Source: Bacillota bacterium
Lineage (GTDB): Bacteria; Bacillota; Bacilli; Paenibacillales; Paenibacillaceae
Assembly: GCA_023391635.1 (NCBI GenBank)
Contig: JAEWAQ010000001.1
Location: forward strand, 27,811-91,810
DNA length: 64,000 bases
Direction: 5' to 3'
Below, in pieces: positions 50,715 through 58,614 of the stretch. The notes below the pieces were generated by a model. The model had not been told where the DNA came from, ran no database searches, and saw only the letters and a program-made list of their open reading frames with translations. The translations under genes and the position numbers were made by a program. Within the stretch, counting starts at the first letter, position 1; each line of letters begins with the position of its first letter.

Positions 50715-52306
50715 ACGAATCCGTGCTGGCCAAGCTTCGCGGAGGTGAGCGAATGGGACCCGACGAAGTCGGCTTCGCTTCCTCCGCTTCGCGCTTCGAC
50801 CAAGTCTATGCCGAAGCCTGGCGCAAGCTGCAAGCGTGCATCGTGCCGACCGGCGGGCCGGACCCCGTTCTGCGTGAAGGCGGCGCATATCCCGGCTGCT
50901 GGCTCGAGAGCACAGGGACGATCAATGCGGAGCTGCTGTCGCGCTTCCTGCCGGACGTCTCGGAATCGACCTATCGCCTGTTCGCCGTTTATCAGAAGGA
51001 AGACGGGCAGATGCCGTACAAGGTGACGGACCAAGGGCCGGCTTACCGGCAGATCCAGATGGTGACGCCGCTCGCTCGAAGCGTATGGAACCATTATTTG
51101 CTTAATGGGCGCAATCGCGCGTTTCTGCGGCAGATGTACGAGGCGATGGCCAAGTTCGACGATTGGCTCGACCGTTACCGGAATACGCGCGGCTCCGGCT
51201 GCGTAGAAGCGTTCTGCACGTTCGATACGGGGCACGACTTGTCGCCGCGGTTCTGGCATGTGCCCGATAGCTGCCACTTGGACGATGCACGCAACTGCGA
51301 CCCGGCCTCGCCGATTGTGCCGTTCCTCGCGCCCGATCTGACGGCAAACGTCTATTGCCAGCGCATGTATTTGGGGGTGATGGCGGACGAATTGCAAGAG
51401 GATGGCAACGATTGGCGCGTCAAGGCGGCGGCGAGCTTGGACAGCTTGATGCGTCATTGCTTCGACGAAGCCGACAGCTTCTTCTATGATCGGGACAAGA
51501 ACGGCCAATTCGTGCGGGTGCAGTCCGACGTGCTGCTGCGGGTGCTCGCTTGCGAGGTGGGGGACCGCGAGTTGTTCGATCAAGCGCTGCGCCGGTACTT
51601 GCTCAACACGCGCAAGTTTTTCGCCAAGTACCCACTCACGTCGATTGCGATGGACGATCCGCGATTCGACCCTTCTTCCGCTTATAACAGCTGGGCGGGG
51701 CCGACGAATTTCCTCACTTTGATTCGCACGCCGCATGCCTTCGAGCATCACGGGCGGCACGTGGAGCTGACCTGGGTCATGCAACCGATTCTGAGCGCGA
51801 TGGCGCGGATGACGCGGTTCTCGCAGACGCTCAGCCCGTGGACGGGGGCGGAAGGCTACACGGACACGTATTCGCCTTCGATTCTGTGCGTGCTTGATTT
51901 CGTCGAGCGGCTGTGCGGCATTTTGCCGACGCCAGAGGGAGAACTCTGGTTCACGGGCCTCGTGCCTTATCCGATGGATCATGGGGAAGAAGTCGCGAAC
52001 GCGACGGCTTATGCCCGGACGATTGACGGCGTGCTTTTCGAATGGGCGACTTCGCGGGAAGGCGCGGTGTTGTATCGCGACGGGGCTGTGCATGCCCGTA
52101 TTCCGTTTGGCACGAGAGCGGTCACGGACCGGGCGGGAAGGCTGAAAGCGATCGTCGGGATGAGCGCGGCAGCCGTACAAGGCACCGTGCATTATGAAGG
52201 CGTCGATCATGCGATAACGGTGAAGGGCAACCAGACGCTGCGGTATGAGGGCGGCGAGTTCGTGCCGGATGCGGACATCGGCGTTGTTCCGCCTTCGTAC
52301 GGGTAG
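50711..52306 (+). CDS. MGH1-like/trehalase-fold glycoside hydrolase
   Basis: A 531-residue (alpha/alpha)6-barrel glycosidase related to GH63/MGH1-like and trehalase-fold enzymes. Hallmarks are YQKEDGQMPYKVTDQGP, EAFCTFDTGHDLSPRFW, LTANVYCQRMYLGVMADEL, FDPSSAYNSWAGPTNFLTL and TYSPSILCVLDF. No signal peptide is visible. The start overlaps the GH43 stop (ATGA), so it is translated together with GH43. The exact linkage cleaved cannot be assigned. It ends the carbohydrate operon, with a terminator at 52326. Confidence 0.78.
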   Translation: MNESVLAKLRGGERMGPDEVGFASSASRFDQVYAEAWRKLQACIVPTGGPDPVLREGGAYPGCWLESTGTINAELLSRFLPDVSESTYRLFAVYQKEDGQMPYKVTDQGPAYRQIQMVTPLARSVWNHYLLNGRNRAFLRQMYEAMAKFDDWLDRYRNTRGSGCVEAFCTFDTGHDLSPRFWHVPDSCHLDDARNCDPASPIVPFLAPDLTANVYCQRMYLGVMADELQEDGNDWRVKAAASLDSLMRHCFDEADSFFYDRDKNGQFVRVQSDVLLRVLACEVGDRELFDQALRRYLLNTRKFFAKYPLTSIAMDDPRFDPSSAYNSWAGPTNFLTLIRTPHAFEHHGRHVELTWVMQPILSAMARMTRFSQTLSPWTGAEGYTDTYSPSILCVLDFVERLCGILPTPEGELWFTGLVPYPMDHGEEVANATAYARTIDGVLFEWATSREGAVLYRDGAVHARIPFGTRAVTDRAGRLKAIVGMSAAAVQGTVHYEGVDHAITVKGNQTLRYEGGEFVPDADIGVVPPSYG

Positions 52307-52325
52307 AATAGGTTTGCAATAGAAG

Positions 52326-52356
52326 AGACCGGAGCTTGTTGCGCTCCGGTCTTTGT
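52326..52356 (+). terminator. Terminator of the carbohydrate operon
   Basis: AGACCGGAGC (52326-52335) pairs perfectly with GCTCCGGTCT (52343-52352), followed by TT. Confidence 0.75.
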
Positions 52357-52363
52357 GCACGAT

Positions 52364-52942
52364 TTATACGGCAATCGGAACATCTGAAATGATGTTGCGC
52401 CTGATTAGTTCCATTTTGGATATATCATCCGCCGGCACATATCCTTTTTCGAGCAATGCTTTTACATAACGAGTATTGTAAGTCCAGCATGAAATCCAAT
52501 AGTAAATGCTTAGAGTTACAATTCCGAGTAGCCAGATACGCAATAAATTCCTAAAGTCTCCTCGGAATATCGGGACCCATAGCCCGAAAAAGAATAATGT
52601 CCATGAGAATCCAATCTTAATTCTTTTTGTGAGGCCGGACGAGTGACGCAGAGTAATTTTCACAGGATCACCGTTTGATATTCCCCATCGGCTGGGGTAT
52701 TTGCTCCCACATGTTTGACACCATTCTACATCAAAAGTCCCAATTTGGCGATAGATGGGGAATTGAGTATACAAATTATATAGTAAATGGTAATCATGAT
52801 AACGGGCGTATAACAAAAAGTCGGACCCCGTCTCGCGACGGGGCCCTTCCATGGGAGAGGAGAAACCGGACGAAGAGCTTATGGGGAAACGTAAGTCTTC
52901 TCCGCGGTTGTCCCCGGCACCTCTCGGCACCGGTACTATCAT
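52364..52942 (-). CDS. AT-rich small membrane protein, start uncertain or degenerate
   Basis: An open frame of up to 192 codons that is visibly more AT-rich than its neighbours. The credible part is the last 125 or so residues: WCQTCGSKYPSRWGISNGD, then KRIKIGFSWTLFFFGLWVPIFRGD and a second hydrophobic span (LLRIWLLGIVTLSIYYWIS). The GFSWT-FFFG-FRGD pattern resembles small membrane proteins sometimes annotated HrgC, recalled from memory. The first 45 codons look spurious: a terminator-like hairpin with T5 on the minus strand (52815-52845) lies inside them. No good start codon or Shine-Dalgarno follows it, so the gene may be a 5'-truncated remnant. Confidence 0.45.
   Translation of the reverse strand: MIVPVPRGAGDNRGEDLRFPISSSSGFSSPMEGPRRETGSDFLLYARYHDYHLLYNLYTQFPIYRQIGTFDVEWCQTCGSKYPSRWGISNGDPVKITLRHSSGLTKRIKIGFSWTLFFFGLWVPIFRGDFRNLLRIWLLGIVTLSIYYWISCWTYNTRYVKALLEKGYVPADDISKMELIRRNIISDVPIAV
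52815..52845 (-). terminator. Terminator-like hairpin inside the AT-rich open frame
   Basis: On the minus strand GACGGGG and CCCCGTC (stem at 52826-52832 and 52837-52843) are followed by a run of five T (A-run at 52815-52819 on plus). It has no obvious gene to terminate upstream. Confidence 0.5.
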
Positions 52943-53085
52943 GTTGATCCAGCCGGACCGGATTTATACATGCGGGCGAAAAAAAGTTGCTTTTGCTTCT
53001 CGCGGGAATATGGTACCATAACACCAATTCAGGCGGGAGCCGTCCGGTTGCCCGTTTTGTCAGTCTTGCAGGAGATGTTGCGGCC

Positions 53086-53664
53086 ATGAGAGTAATTGCG
53101 GGACGAGCCAAGGGCCGTCCGCTGAAAGCGGTGCCGGGCGAATCGACGCGTCCGACGACCGATAAAGTGAAAGAAGCCTTGTTCAGCATGATCGGTCCGT
53201 TCTTTGACGGCGAGCGGGTGCTCGATCTGTTCGCGGGCACGGGAGGACTGGGCATCGAGGCGCTCAGCCGGGGCGCGGGAAGCGCGGTATTCGTCGATGC
53301 GAACCCGCGCAGCATCGAGGTCGTTCGCCGGAATCTGGAAGCGGCCGGCATGTCCCATCAAGCGGAAGTGTACCGCAATGACGCGGCCCGGGCCGTTAAA
53401 GTGTTAGGACGCAAAGGCGCTACGTTCGACCTGATCTTCCTTGATCCGCCTTACGCGCTGGAGAACGGCGACCGTCTGCTGACCGAGATCGCGGAACGCG
53501 GGCTTGCGGCAGAAGGCGCCGTTGCGGTGCTGGAGCATGCATCGTCCCGGTCGTATCCCGAGCGGTTCCACCGGTATGAGCGGTTCAAATACTCAGTTTA
53601 TGGAGAAGCGGCCTTGTCCGTCTATTTGTACGCGCAATTTCATGAGGGGGAATCCGGGGAATGA
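53086..53664 (+). CDS. rsmD: 16S rRNA (guanine-966-N2)-methyltransferase
   Basis: A 192-residue Rossmann methyltransferase acting on G966 of 16S rRNA. The N-terminal MRVIAGRAKGRPLKAVPG with RPTTDKVKEALFSMI is diagnostic. The SAM site is VLDLFAGTGGLGIEALSRGA and the catalytic motif IV is IFLDPPYAL. ATG 53086 follows GCAGGAG. It overlaps coaD by four bases, as in B. subtilis (ylbH-coaD). This gene marks the right edge of the accessory block. Confidence 0.95.
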   Translation: MRVIAGRAKGRPLKAVPGESTRPTTDKVKEALFSMIGPFFDGERVLDLFAGTGGLGIEALSRGAGSAVFVDANPRSIEVVRRNLEAAGMSHQAEVYRNDAARAVKVLGRKGATFDLIFLDPPYALENGDRLLTEIAERGLAAEGAVAVLEHASSRSYPERFHRYERFKYSVYGEAALSVYLYAQFHEGESGE

Positions 53665-54170
53665 ACGACTTGCAGAACGGCGCAGCGGGCGAACATCGGA
53701 TCGCGGTGTATCCCGGCAGCTTCGATCCCGTCACGCTTGGGCATCTGGACATCATCAACCGCTCGGCCAAGCAGTTCGATCATTTGATCGTATCCGTACT
53801 GAACAATACGTCGAAAAAGCCGCTGTTCAGCGTGGAGGAGCGGATCGCGCTGCTGCAGGAAGTGACGCGGAATTTGCCGAACGTGCAGATCGACAGCTTC
53901 CGCGATTTGCTCGTGCGCTATATGCGATCGAAGCAGGCGCAAATCATCATTCGCGGCATCCGTTCCGTGACGGACTTCGAGTACGAATTGCAGATGGCTT
54001 CCACCAACCGGCAGTTGGATGACGGGATCGACACGATCTTCATGATGACGAATCCCAAATATTCGTACCTTAGCTCCAGCATCGTCAAGGAGATCGCACA
54101 GTTCCATGGCCCGGTACAGGACCTGGTGCCGCCGGAAGTGGAAGCGGCCCTGCAGCGCAAGTTCGGTTGA
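53661..54170 (+). CDS. coaD: Phosphopantetheine adenylyltransferase
   Basis: A 169-residue nucleotidyltransferase for the penultimate step of CoA synthesis (phosphopantetheine + ATP to dephospho-CoA). The HxGH-type motif is in VYPGSFDPVTLGHLDIINRS, followed by the substrate block LLVRYMRSKQAQIIIRGIRSVTDFEYE and the ATP-site SYLSSSIVKEIAQF. About ten extra residues precede the usual N-terminus. It overlaps rsmD (ATGA), ends at a terminator, and complements coaBC at 17357. Confidence 0.95.
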   Translation: MNDLQNGAAGEHRIAVYPGSFDPVTLGHLDIINRSAKQFDHLIVSVLNNTSKKPLFSVEERIALLQEVTRNLPNVQIDSFRDLLVRYMRSKQAQIIIRGIRSVTDFEYELQMASTNRQLDDGIDTIFMMTNPKYSYLSSSIVKEIAQFHGPVQDLVPPEVEAALQRKFG

Positions 54171-54174
54171 ATCG

Positions 54175-54196
54175 CCGCCCTTTCGGGGCGGTTTTT
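54175..54196. terminator. Terminator between convergent coaD and ylbJ
   Basis: CCGCCC (54175-54180) pairs with GGGCGG (54186-54191), followed by five T residues. It touches the ylbJ stop codon. Confidence 0.85.
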
Positions 54197-55434
54197 CATT
54201 TGGCGAACGGAGGAGGTCCGCCGCGGCGCTTCGTTCGGGGACGGATCAGGGCGGCGATTAAGGCGAGCAGCAGAAATACGGCCAGGCAAGCAAGCCCGGC
54301 AAGCCATGCTTGCGGCCAGCCGCGCCAATCCGACCATACGGCCGGGGACGATGCTGTAAAGTCGAAGGAGAACGAACCGGACGGCCAAGCGGTTGGCTGC
54401 TCGTCCAGACGTAACGCGAAGCGGGCAAGCGGCCAGGTAATCAGCAGCGCGAGCGCGGATTGGAGAAGCTTGCCCGCGATCAGCTTGCCCCAAGGGAAGA
54501 CGCCGGCTCCCGCGAACGCCGCGCGCGCTTGCAGCAAGCCGCTCCATCCCGTCCAGGCGAGCGCGGCCGCCAGCAGCGCGGATGCTTGCTCCGGCGAGGA
54601 TTCGAACAACGGGGAGCGGCTGGTCGCATAGGCGCCCAAGTTCATCTCGTATACGCCCGGTACGGCGATCCACGCATCCGATCCGGGGATCCAGCTCTGC
54701 AGCAGCCGGATGACGACAGCCGCCATCATCATCAAGCCTCCGATGCTCATCAGCGTGCCGATCGTATTCGTGACGGCGTCCGCCAATTGCTTGCCCAGAG
54801 GACGGCGGTCCGCCAAGCGCGCTTCCGCAGCCGCGCGCAATGCCTTGTTCATCCTGCCGGACCCGCGAATTTCGTCTGGCTTGTCCGGTTCAAGTTGCCT
54901 TGCTCCCATGCGCGACCAGACGACGCCGGCAGCGATGGCGGCCAGCCATACGCCTGCTGCAATCGCCCAGCCGAGTGCCGGCGATTGCAGAAACCCGGCG
55001 CCAACGATAGCGACGACGAGAAACGGATTCGGAACATGAGAGACCAGCAGCGCCTTGTCCGTATGTTCATCCCGGATCAGCCCCGACTCCCGCAGCCGGG
55101 CCGTCTCCTTGGCACCGGCAGGAAAGCCGGCCGTCCAGCCGAATGCGATCGCCCAGCCGGAAGCGCCGGGCAGCCGGAACCAACTGCGGGTCAGCGGCTC
55201 CGCAAGCACGGCCAAGCCATGAAGCATGCCGGACGCCGCTAGCAGTTCCGCGAGGATCAGCGGGGGGATCAGTCCCGGGAATACGTACTGCCACCAGATT
55301 TCCAAACCTGACAGCGAGGCGCTGAAGGCTTCCCGAGGCGCTTGTACGATGCCGATGACGATCGCTAATGCGGCGCCTCCGAGAACGAATGTCAGCAGTC
55401 TGGAACGGTTGCGTTTGCGCGAGACGCTGGTCAT
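54196..55434 (-). CDS. ylbJ: Sporulation integral membrane protein YlbJ
   Basis: A 412-residue membrane protein of the nucleoside-recognition (gate-domain) superfamily. B. subtilis YlbJ is required for spore formation and cortex integrity. About eight hydrophobic spans are visible, with the family blocks FPGLIPPLILAELLAASG, FGWTAGFPAGAKETARLRE and SHVPNPFLVVAIVGAGFL. ATG 55434 (MTSVSRKRNRSRLL) is favoured, with GGGGG a few bases upstream. In B. subtilis ylbK and ylbL separate ylbJ from ylbM; both are absent here, so no SepM-type protease is encoded in this block. Confidence 0.9.
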   Translation of the reverse strand: MTSVSRKRNRSRLLTFVLGGAALAIVIGIVQAPREAFSASLSGLEIWWQYVFPGLIPPLILAELLAASGMLHGLAVLAEPLTRSWFRLPGASGWAIAFGWTAGFPAGAKETARLRESGLIRDEHTDKALLVSHVPNPFLVVAIVGAGFLQSPALGWAIAAGVWLAAIAAGVVWSRMGARQLEPDKPDEIRGSGRMNKALRAAAEARLADRRPLGKQLADAVTNTIGTLMSIGGLMMMAAVVIRLLQSWIPGSDAWIAVPGVYEMNLGAYATSRSPLFESSPEQASALLAAALAWTGWSGLLQARAAFAGAGVFPWGKLIAGKLLQSALALLITWPLARFALRLDEQPTAWPSGSFSFDFTASSPAVWSDWRGWPQAWLAGLACLAVFLLLALIAALIRPRTKRRGGPPPFAK

Positions 55435-55559
55435 GACGGAATACCCCCTCTTGCCGGTCGAAGACGCGCCGCCGTCCCAGGGTGAAGACGGTCGCAGTCC
55501 GGCCATCCGCGATTCCTATCATCGTACGCTTGTCCCCTACGCATTAGAACTGTCCCGCT

Positions 55560-56804
55560 TCAGCGTCGCGAACGAATTTGCAGAGGGGGCTGCGTATAGT
55601 CGCGCAGAGCGGCCGAGGGCTCTGATGGGCGAGAAGCCAGCGCATAGACGGCCGATGCTTGGGCATCCATCCGCAAGTAAGCCCAATCCCCTCGCGCAGG
55701 GGAATCGACGACCGGTACGGCCGCCCGTTTGCGCATGTCCCGCAGCAATTCGCGGCCGCGCTCGGTGAACCCGAGCACGCGAATGTACGATACGCCTGCC
55801 GCCAATTTTTCCGCAGTCAATGACGTCTTCGCATGGCCAAGCAGAATGCGCGTCAGCATCCGCTGCAGCTTCGTGCGCGTATAGCGCTTCGTTTTCAACT
55901 TCTCCAGCAGCGCATCCACCCGCCATTCTTGCAACTCCCGCGCCGCTCGGCCAATCCGGTATTCCAGTCCTTCCGTCACTTCAGCGCATTGCGCCAATAC
56001 GGATTCGTCCGCCCGAAGCAGCTCATGGAACAACGGCCGGGCGAACGATTCCCAATCGATCGGAGCCCGCCCGGCCGCCATTTCCCTGCGCAGCACTTCC
56101 AGCGTGGAAGCGGGCACGTAGGGTGCGATCGCATCCAGCGAGCCGGAAGCGAACAATTGCTTGCGAAGCGCGGTCGCGCTGGCGATCGCGGCATCCGTAA
56201 TGTCCGCTTGCGTATAATGAGATTTCTCGCGGGGGATCGTGTAGGCGGCGATGCCGCTGCGAAGCTGTTTCAGCGCGATCAGATAGTGGAGGCCCAACGT
56301 ATGATTGGGCTGTTCCAGCGAGAAAGCATGTTCGGCCATTCCGCGAACAGACAACAACGATCGGGCCGCGGCCGTATAAGCGGCAGGGTAAGGCATCCCT
56401 TCCTTCAGCCGTGCACGCAGCCATTCCGCCATCGCTTGCGGCTCGTCTGCAAGTGCGGATGCGACTTGGTCCAGCGCTGTCAGGTCGCCGCTCTCGCTGC
56501 CGAAGCAGAGTGCATCCACGACACCCGCGGCATGCAAGACGGCGACCGCACCGTACGCGAACCATTGAGCTGGCTGTACGCTGTAGGCGACGGGCAGTTC
56601 CAGCACCAAGTCGCATCCGGCCGCCAGCGCCATCTCGGTCCGCGCCCACTTGTCGGCTAGCGCCGGTTCCCCGCGTTGGAGGAAATGGCCGCTCATGACC
56701 GCAACGACGCCGTCCGCTCCCGTTATTTTTTTCGATTGTTGTAAATGATAGAGATGTCCGTTATGAAACGGGTTGTATTCCACGACCAAACCGACTGTCC
56801 GCAT
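55560..56804 (-). CDS. tmcAL: tRNA(Met) cytidine acetate ligase TmcAL
   Basis: A 414-residue HIGH-superfamily enzyme (YlbM) that uses acetate and ATP to form N4-acetylcytidine at the wobble base of elongator tRNA-Met. The nucleotidyltransferase N-terminus VGLVVEYNPFHNGHLYHL contains the HxGH motif (HNGH), followed by AVMSGHFLQRGEPAL and the FGSES nucleotide loop. The C-terminal half is helical and basic (LKTKRYTRTKLQRMLTRILL). A convergently placed ylbJ and a divergent yceD flank it. A 125-base gap to ylbJ holds no gene. Confidence 0.94.
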   Translation of the reverse strand: MRTVGLVVEYNPFHNGHLYHLQQSKKITGADGVVAVMSGHFLQRGEPALADKWARTEMALAAGCDLVLELPVAYSVQPAQWFAYGAVAVLHAAGVVDALCFGSESGDLTALDQVASALADEPQAMAEWLRARLKEGMPYPAAYTAAARSLLSVRGMAEHAFSLEQPNHTLGLHYLIALKQLRSGIAAYTIPREKSHYTQADITDAAIASATALRKQLFASGSLDAIAPYVPASTLEVLRREMAAGRAPIDWESFARPLFHELLRADESVLAQCAEVTEGLEYRIGRAARELQEWRVDALLEKLKTKRYTRTKLQRMLTRILLGHAKTSLTAEKLAAGVSYIRVLGFTERGRELLRDMRKRAAVPVVDSPARGDWAYLRMDAQASAVYALASRPSEPSAALRDYTQPPLQIRSRR

Positions 56805-56833
56805 AAGAGGCTCCTTCGCCTGGAATATCGTTC

Positions 56834-56879
56834 ATCATTCAGAATTTATAAGTTTCACGCTTGCCCATTTCTGAATGAT
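56834..56879. repeat. 11-bp inverted repeat in the tmcAL upstream region
   Basis: ATCATTCAGAA (56834-56844) and TTCTGAATGAT (56869-56879) are perfect complements separated by 24 AT-rich bases, 30 bases before the tmcAL start. It could be a leader stem or an operator pair. Confidence 0.5.
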
Positions 56880-56966
56880 CTTCGGGTAAAATCGACATTC
56901 TCTGTCCAGTGGGGACGACGAAGCCGTTTTTACTTGGTAAGGTGAATATAGCACGCGATCTCATCG

Positions 56967-56996
56967 TTGACAAAGTTCGTATAAACCCGATATAAT
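56967..56996 (+). promoter_or_regulatory. Strong sigma-A promoter for yceD-rpmF
   Basis: -35 TTGACA (56967-56972), 18-base spacer, -10 TATAAT (56991-56996); both hexamers are perfect consensus. Confidence 0.8.
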
Positions 56997-57020
56997 AACC
57001 TTTGTTTGTCTGGAGTGATC

Positions 57021-57539
57021 ATGATGCTGTTACGTGTCCAAGACTTGCTCTCCCGGCACCAGCCGCTGGAGCTTGCAGGCAGTCTCGATTTAACCGACTT
57101 GTTCCGAGATTCACGCGACGTGTTGCCGCTTGGCCCGCTCGCGTATCGCTTGGTTGCGCAAGCTTCGAACAGGACCATTCACGTGACCGGCGAACTGGAC
57201 GTCAATATGCGGCTCCTGTGCTCTCGTTGCCTGGACCCGATCGACGTGCATTTCGCCCTGCCGTTCGAAGAACAATTCCGCGTCATGAAGCCTACGGACC
57301 CGCCGCCGGATGAAGATGTCGATTTCGTGCCGGTGACGGAGGATCAGATCGAACTGGATTCGCTGCTCGAAGAAGAATTGGTCGTGAGTCTGCCTCTTGC
57401 GCCACTGTGCAGCGATGCATGCAAGGGGTTGTGTCCAACGTGCGGCACGAATCGGAACGAACAGGATTGCGCGTGCGCGAGCGATCGCATCGATCCGCGT
57501 CTTGAAGCGCTGCAACACTGGTTCAAGCCCGAGGAATGA
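57021..57539 (+). CDS. YceD family protein (DUF177)
   Basis: A 172-residue member of the YceD/DUF177 family, whose gene regularly precedes rpmF. A role in 23S rRNA accumulation has been proposed for relatives. The conserved CxxC sets are present: LCSRCLDPIDV (about residues 70-80) and LCSDACKGLCPTCGTNRNE near the C-terminus, suggesting metal binding. ATG 57021 and ATG 57024 are both possible; GGAGTGATC lies directly upstream, with spacing of 3-6 bases. B. subtilis calls it YlbN. Confidence 0.88.
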   Translation: MMLLRVQDLLSRHQPLELAGSLDLTDLFRDSRDVLPLGPLAYRLVAQASNRTIHVTGELDVNMRLLCSRCLDPIDVHFALPFEEQFRVMKPTDPPPDEDVDFVPVTEDQIELDSLLEEELVVSLPLAPLCSDACKGLCPTCGTNRNEQDCACASDRIDPRLEALQHWFKPEE

Positions 57540-57587
57540 CAACGCTGCGCCTGCACAGGACGGAGAATACGGTAAGGAGGTGGGAAC

Positions 57588-57761
57588 ATGGCAGTCCCTT
57601 TTGGAAAAACATCGAAATCCCGCAAAAACAAGCGTCGGACGCATTTCAAATTGGTCGTTCCGGGCATGGTGAAATGCGAGCAGTGCGGAGAGCTTAAGCT
57701 GGCTCATCGCGTATGCAAGGTGTGCGGCACTTATAAGTCGCGCGAAGTTATCAAGCAATAA
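57588..57761 (+). CDS. rpmF: 50S ribosomal protein L32
   Basis: A 57-residue ribosomal protein, missed by 60-residue cut-offs. It starts MAVPFGKTSKSRKNKRRTHF and ends GTYKSREVIKQ. Two CxxC pairs (KCEQCGELK and VCKVCGTYK) form a zinc ribbon, so this is the zinc-binding type that some Bacilli pair with a zinc-free paralogue. A perfect AAGGAGGTG precedes the ATG at seven bases. Constitutive ribosome supply fits the consensus promoter upstream of yceD. Confidence 0.96.
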   Translation: MAVPFGKTSKSRKNKRRTHFKLVVPGMVKCEQCGELKLAHRVCKVCGTYKSREVIKQ

Positions 57762-57771
57762 GATGAAGTTG

Positions 57772-57866
57772 ACGCGCCCAGTCAGGCGGCGTGATCGGCG
57801 CAGAACGGACCCCGGCGGTCCGGGAAGCAGACAAGTCCGATCGCCGTTGCACGCGGGCGCGTTTTT
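57772..57866 (+). ncRNA. Three-tier nested stem structure between rpmF and fapR, ending in a T-run
   Basis: Outer stem: ACGCGCCC (57772-57779) with GGGCGCGT (57855-57862), then TTTT. Middle stem: CGGC (57787-57790) plus GATCGG (57793-57798) with CCGATC-GCCG (57837-57846), with a two-base GT bulge. Inner hairpin: GGACC (57807-57811) with GGTCC (57817-57821). All pairs are perfect. It may act as an elaborate terminator for rpmF, or as a structured RNA. Its 3' arm overlaps the -35 of the fapR promoter. Confidence 0.55.
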
Positions 57867-57875
57867 CTTTATACT
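57847..57875 (+). promoter_or_regulatory. Sigma-A promoter of the fapR-fab operon
   Basis: -35 TTGCAC (57847-57852), 17-base spacer, -10 TATACT (57870-57875). The predicted start near 57882 lies inside the putative FapR operator. Confidence 0.55.
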
Positions 57876-57879
57876 CGGA

Positions 57880-57896
57880 TTGTGACCAGGTATCAA
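57880..57896 (+). promoter_or_regulatory. Putative FapR operator
   Basis: TTGTGACCAGGTATCAA is an imperfect palindrome around ACC-N-GGT, 6 of 8 paired positions matching, over the predicted transcription start. FapR of Bacillus and Staphylococcus binds palindromes of similar size containing TACC/GGTA-like cores at such positions, including its own promoter. Confidence 0.5.
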
Positions 57897-58000
57897 CATT
57901 AACCCCCAAAATACAAATTAAGGGGCCGCAAAAAGGAATCGGAATCGGCTGCAACGGCCAGCTTCACTTTTTGGGGAGAAAAGACAGGCGGTGACGAGGT

Positions 58001-58597
58001 TTGGAACGATTGCCGAAACGACAGCGCCATGAACAGCTTAGCAAGCTGCTGGAAGAAAATCCGTTCCTCACCGACCGCGAATTGACCCGCCTGCTGAAGG
58101 TGAGCATCCAGACGATCCGGCTGGATCGGCTCGAGCTGGCGATTCCCGAGCTGCGCGAACGGCTCAAGATGATGGCGGAGCGGTCCTATGACTCCGTCAA
58201 ATCGTTGCCGCTTGACGAAGTCATCGGGGAGATCGTCGACCTGCAGCTCGACAAGAGCGGCATCTCGATTTTCGAAATCGTTGCCGAGCACGTGTTCTCC
58301 CGCAGCGGGATCGCGCGCGGACACCATATATTCGCCCAAGCCAATTCGCTGGCCGTCGCGGTAATCAACGATGAGGTCGCCTTGACGGCATCCGCCGATC
58401 TGCGCTTCGTCCGCCCGGTTCGGCTCGGCGAGAAGTGCATCGCCAAAGCTTACGTGCGCGCAAGCGGCGCATTGAAGGGCAAAGCGAAAGTCGATGTCTT
58501 CTCCTATGTCGGGGAAGAGATGGTATTCCAAGGTCATTTCGTGATCTATCGCTTGAGCGTGCAGCAAGATTCGCCGCGCGATGACGTACATGCATGA
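58001..58597 (+). CDS. fapR: Fatty acid and phospholipid biosynthesis repressor FapR
   Basis: A 198-residue repressor that is released from DNA by malonyl-CoA. The N-terminal helix-turn-helix (1-60) reads RQRHEQLSKLLEENPFLTDRELTRLL then VSIQTIRLDRLEL. A hot-dog fold effector domain (about 75-190) shows GISIFEIVAEHVFSRSGIARGHHIFAQANSLAVAV and HFVIYRL. TTG 58001 is the start: GGCGGTG lies 7 bases upstream. It heads the plsX-fabH-fabD-fabG-acpP-fabF operon and probably represses itself through 57880-57896. Confidence 0.94.
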   Translation: MERLPKRQRHEQLSKLLEENPFLTDRELTRLLKVSIQTIRLDRLELAIPELRERLKMMAERSYDSVKSLPLDEVIGEIVDLQLDKSGISIFEIVAEHVFSRSGIARGHHIFAQANSLAVAVINDEVALTASADLRFVRPVRLGEKCIAKAYVRASGALKGKAKVDVFSYVGEEMVFQGHFVIYRLSVQQDSPRDDVHA

Positions 58598-58614
58598 GAA
58601 GGAGGCAAAGCGAC

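Noticed and set aside
36963..52942. Integrative element or prophage
   Set aside because: No integrase, transposase, terminal repeats, tRNA site or phage structural genes are visible; the block consists of ordinary metabolic operons.
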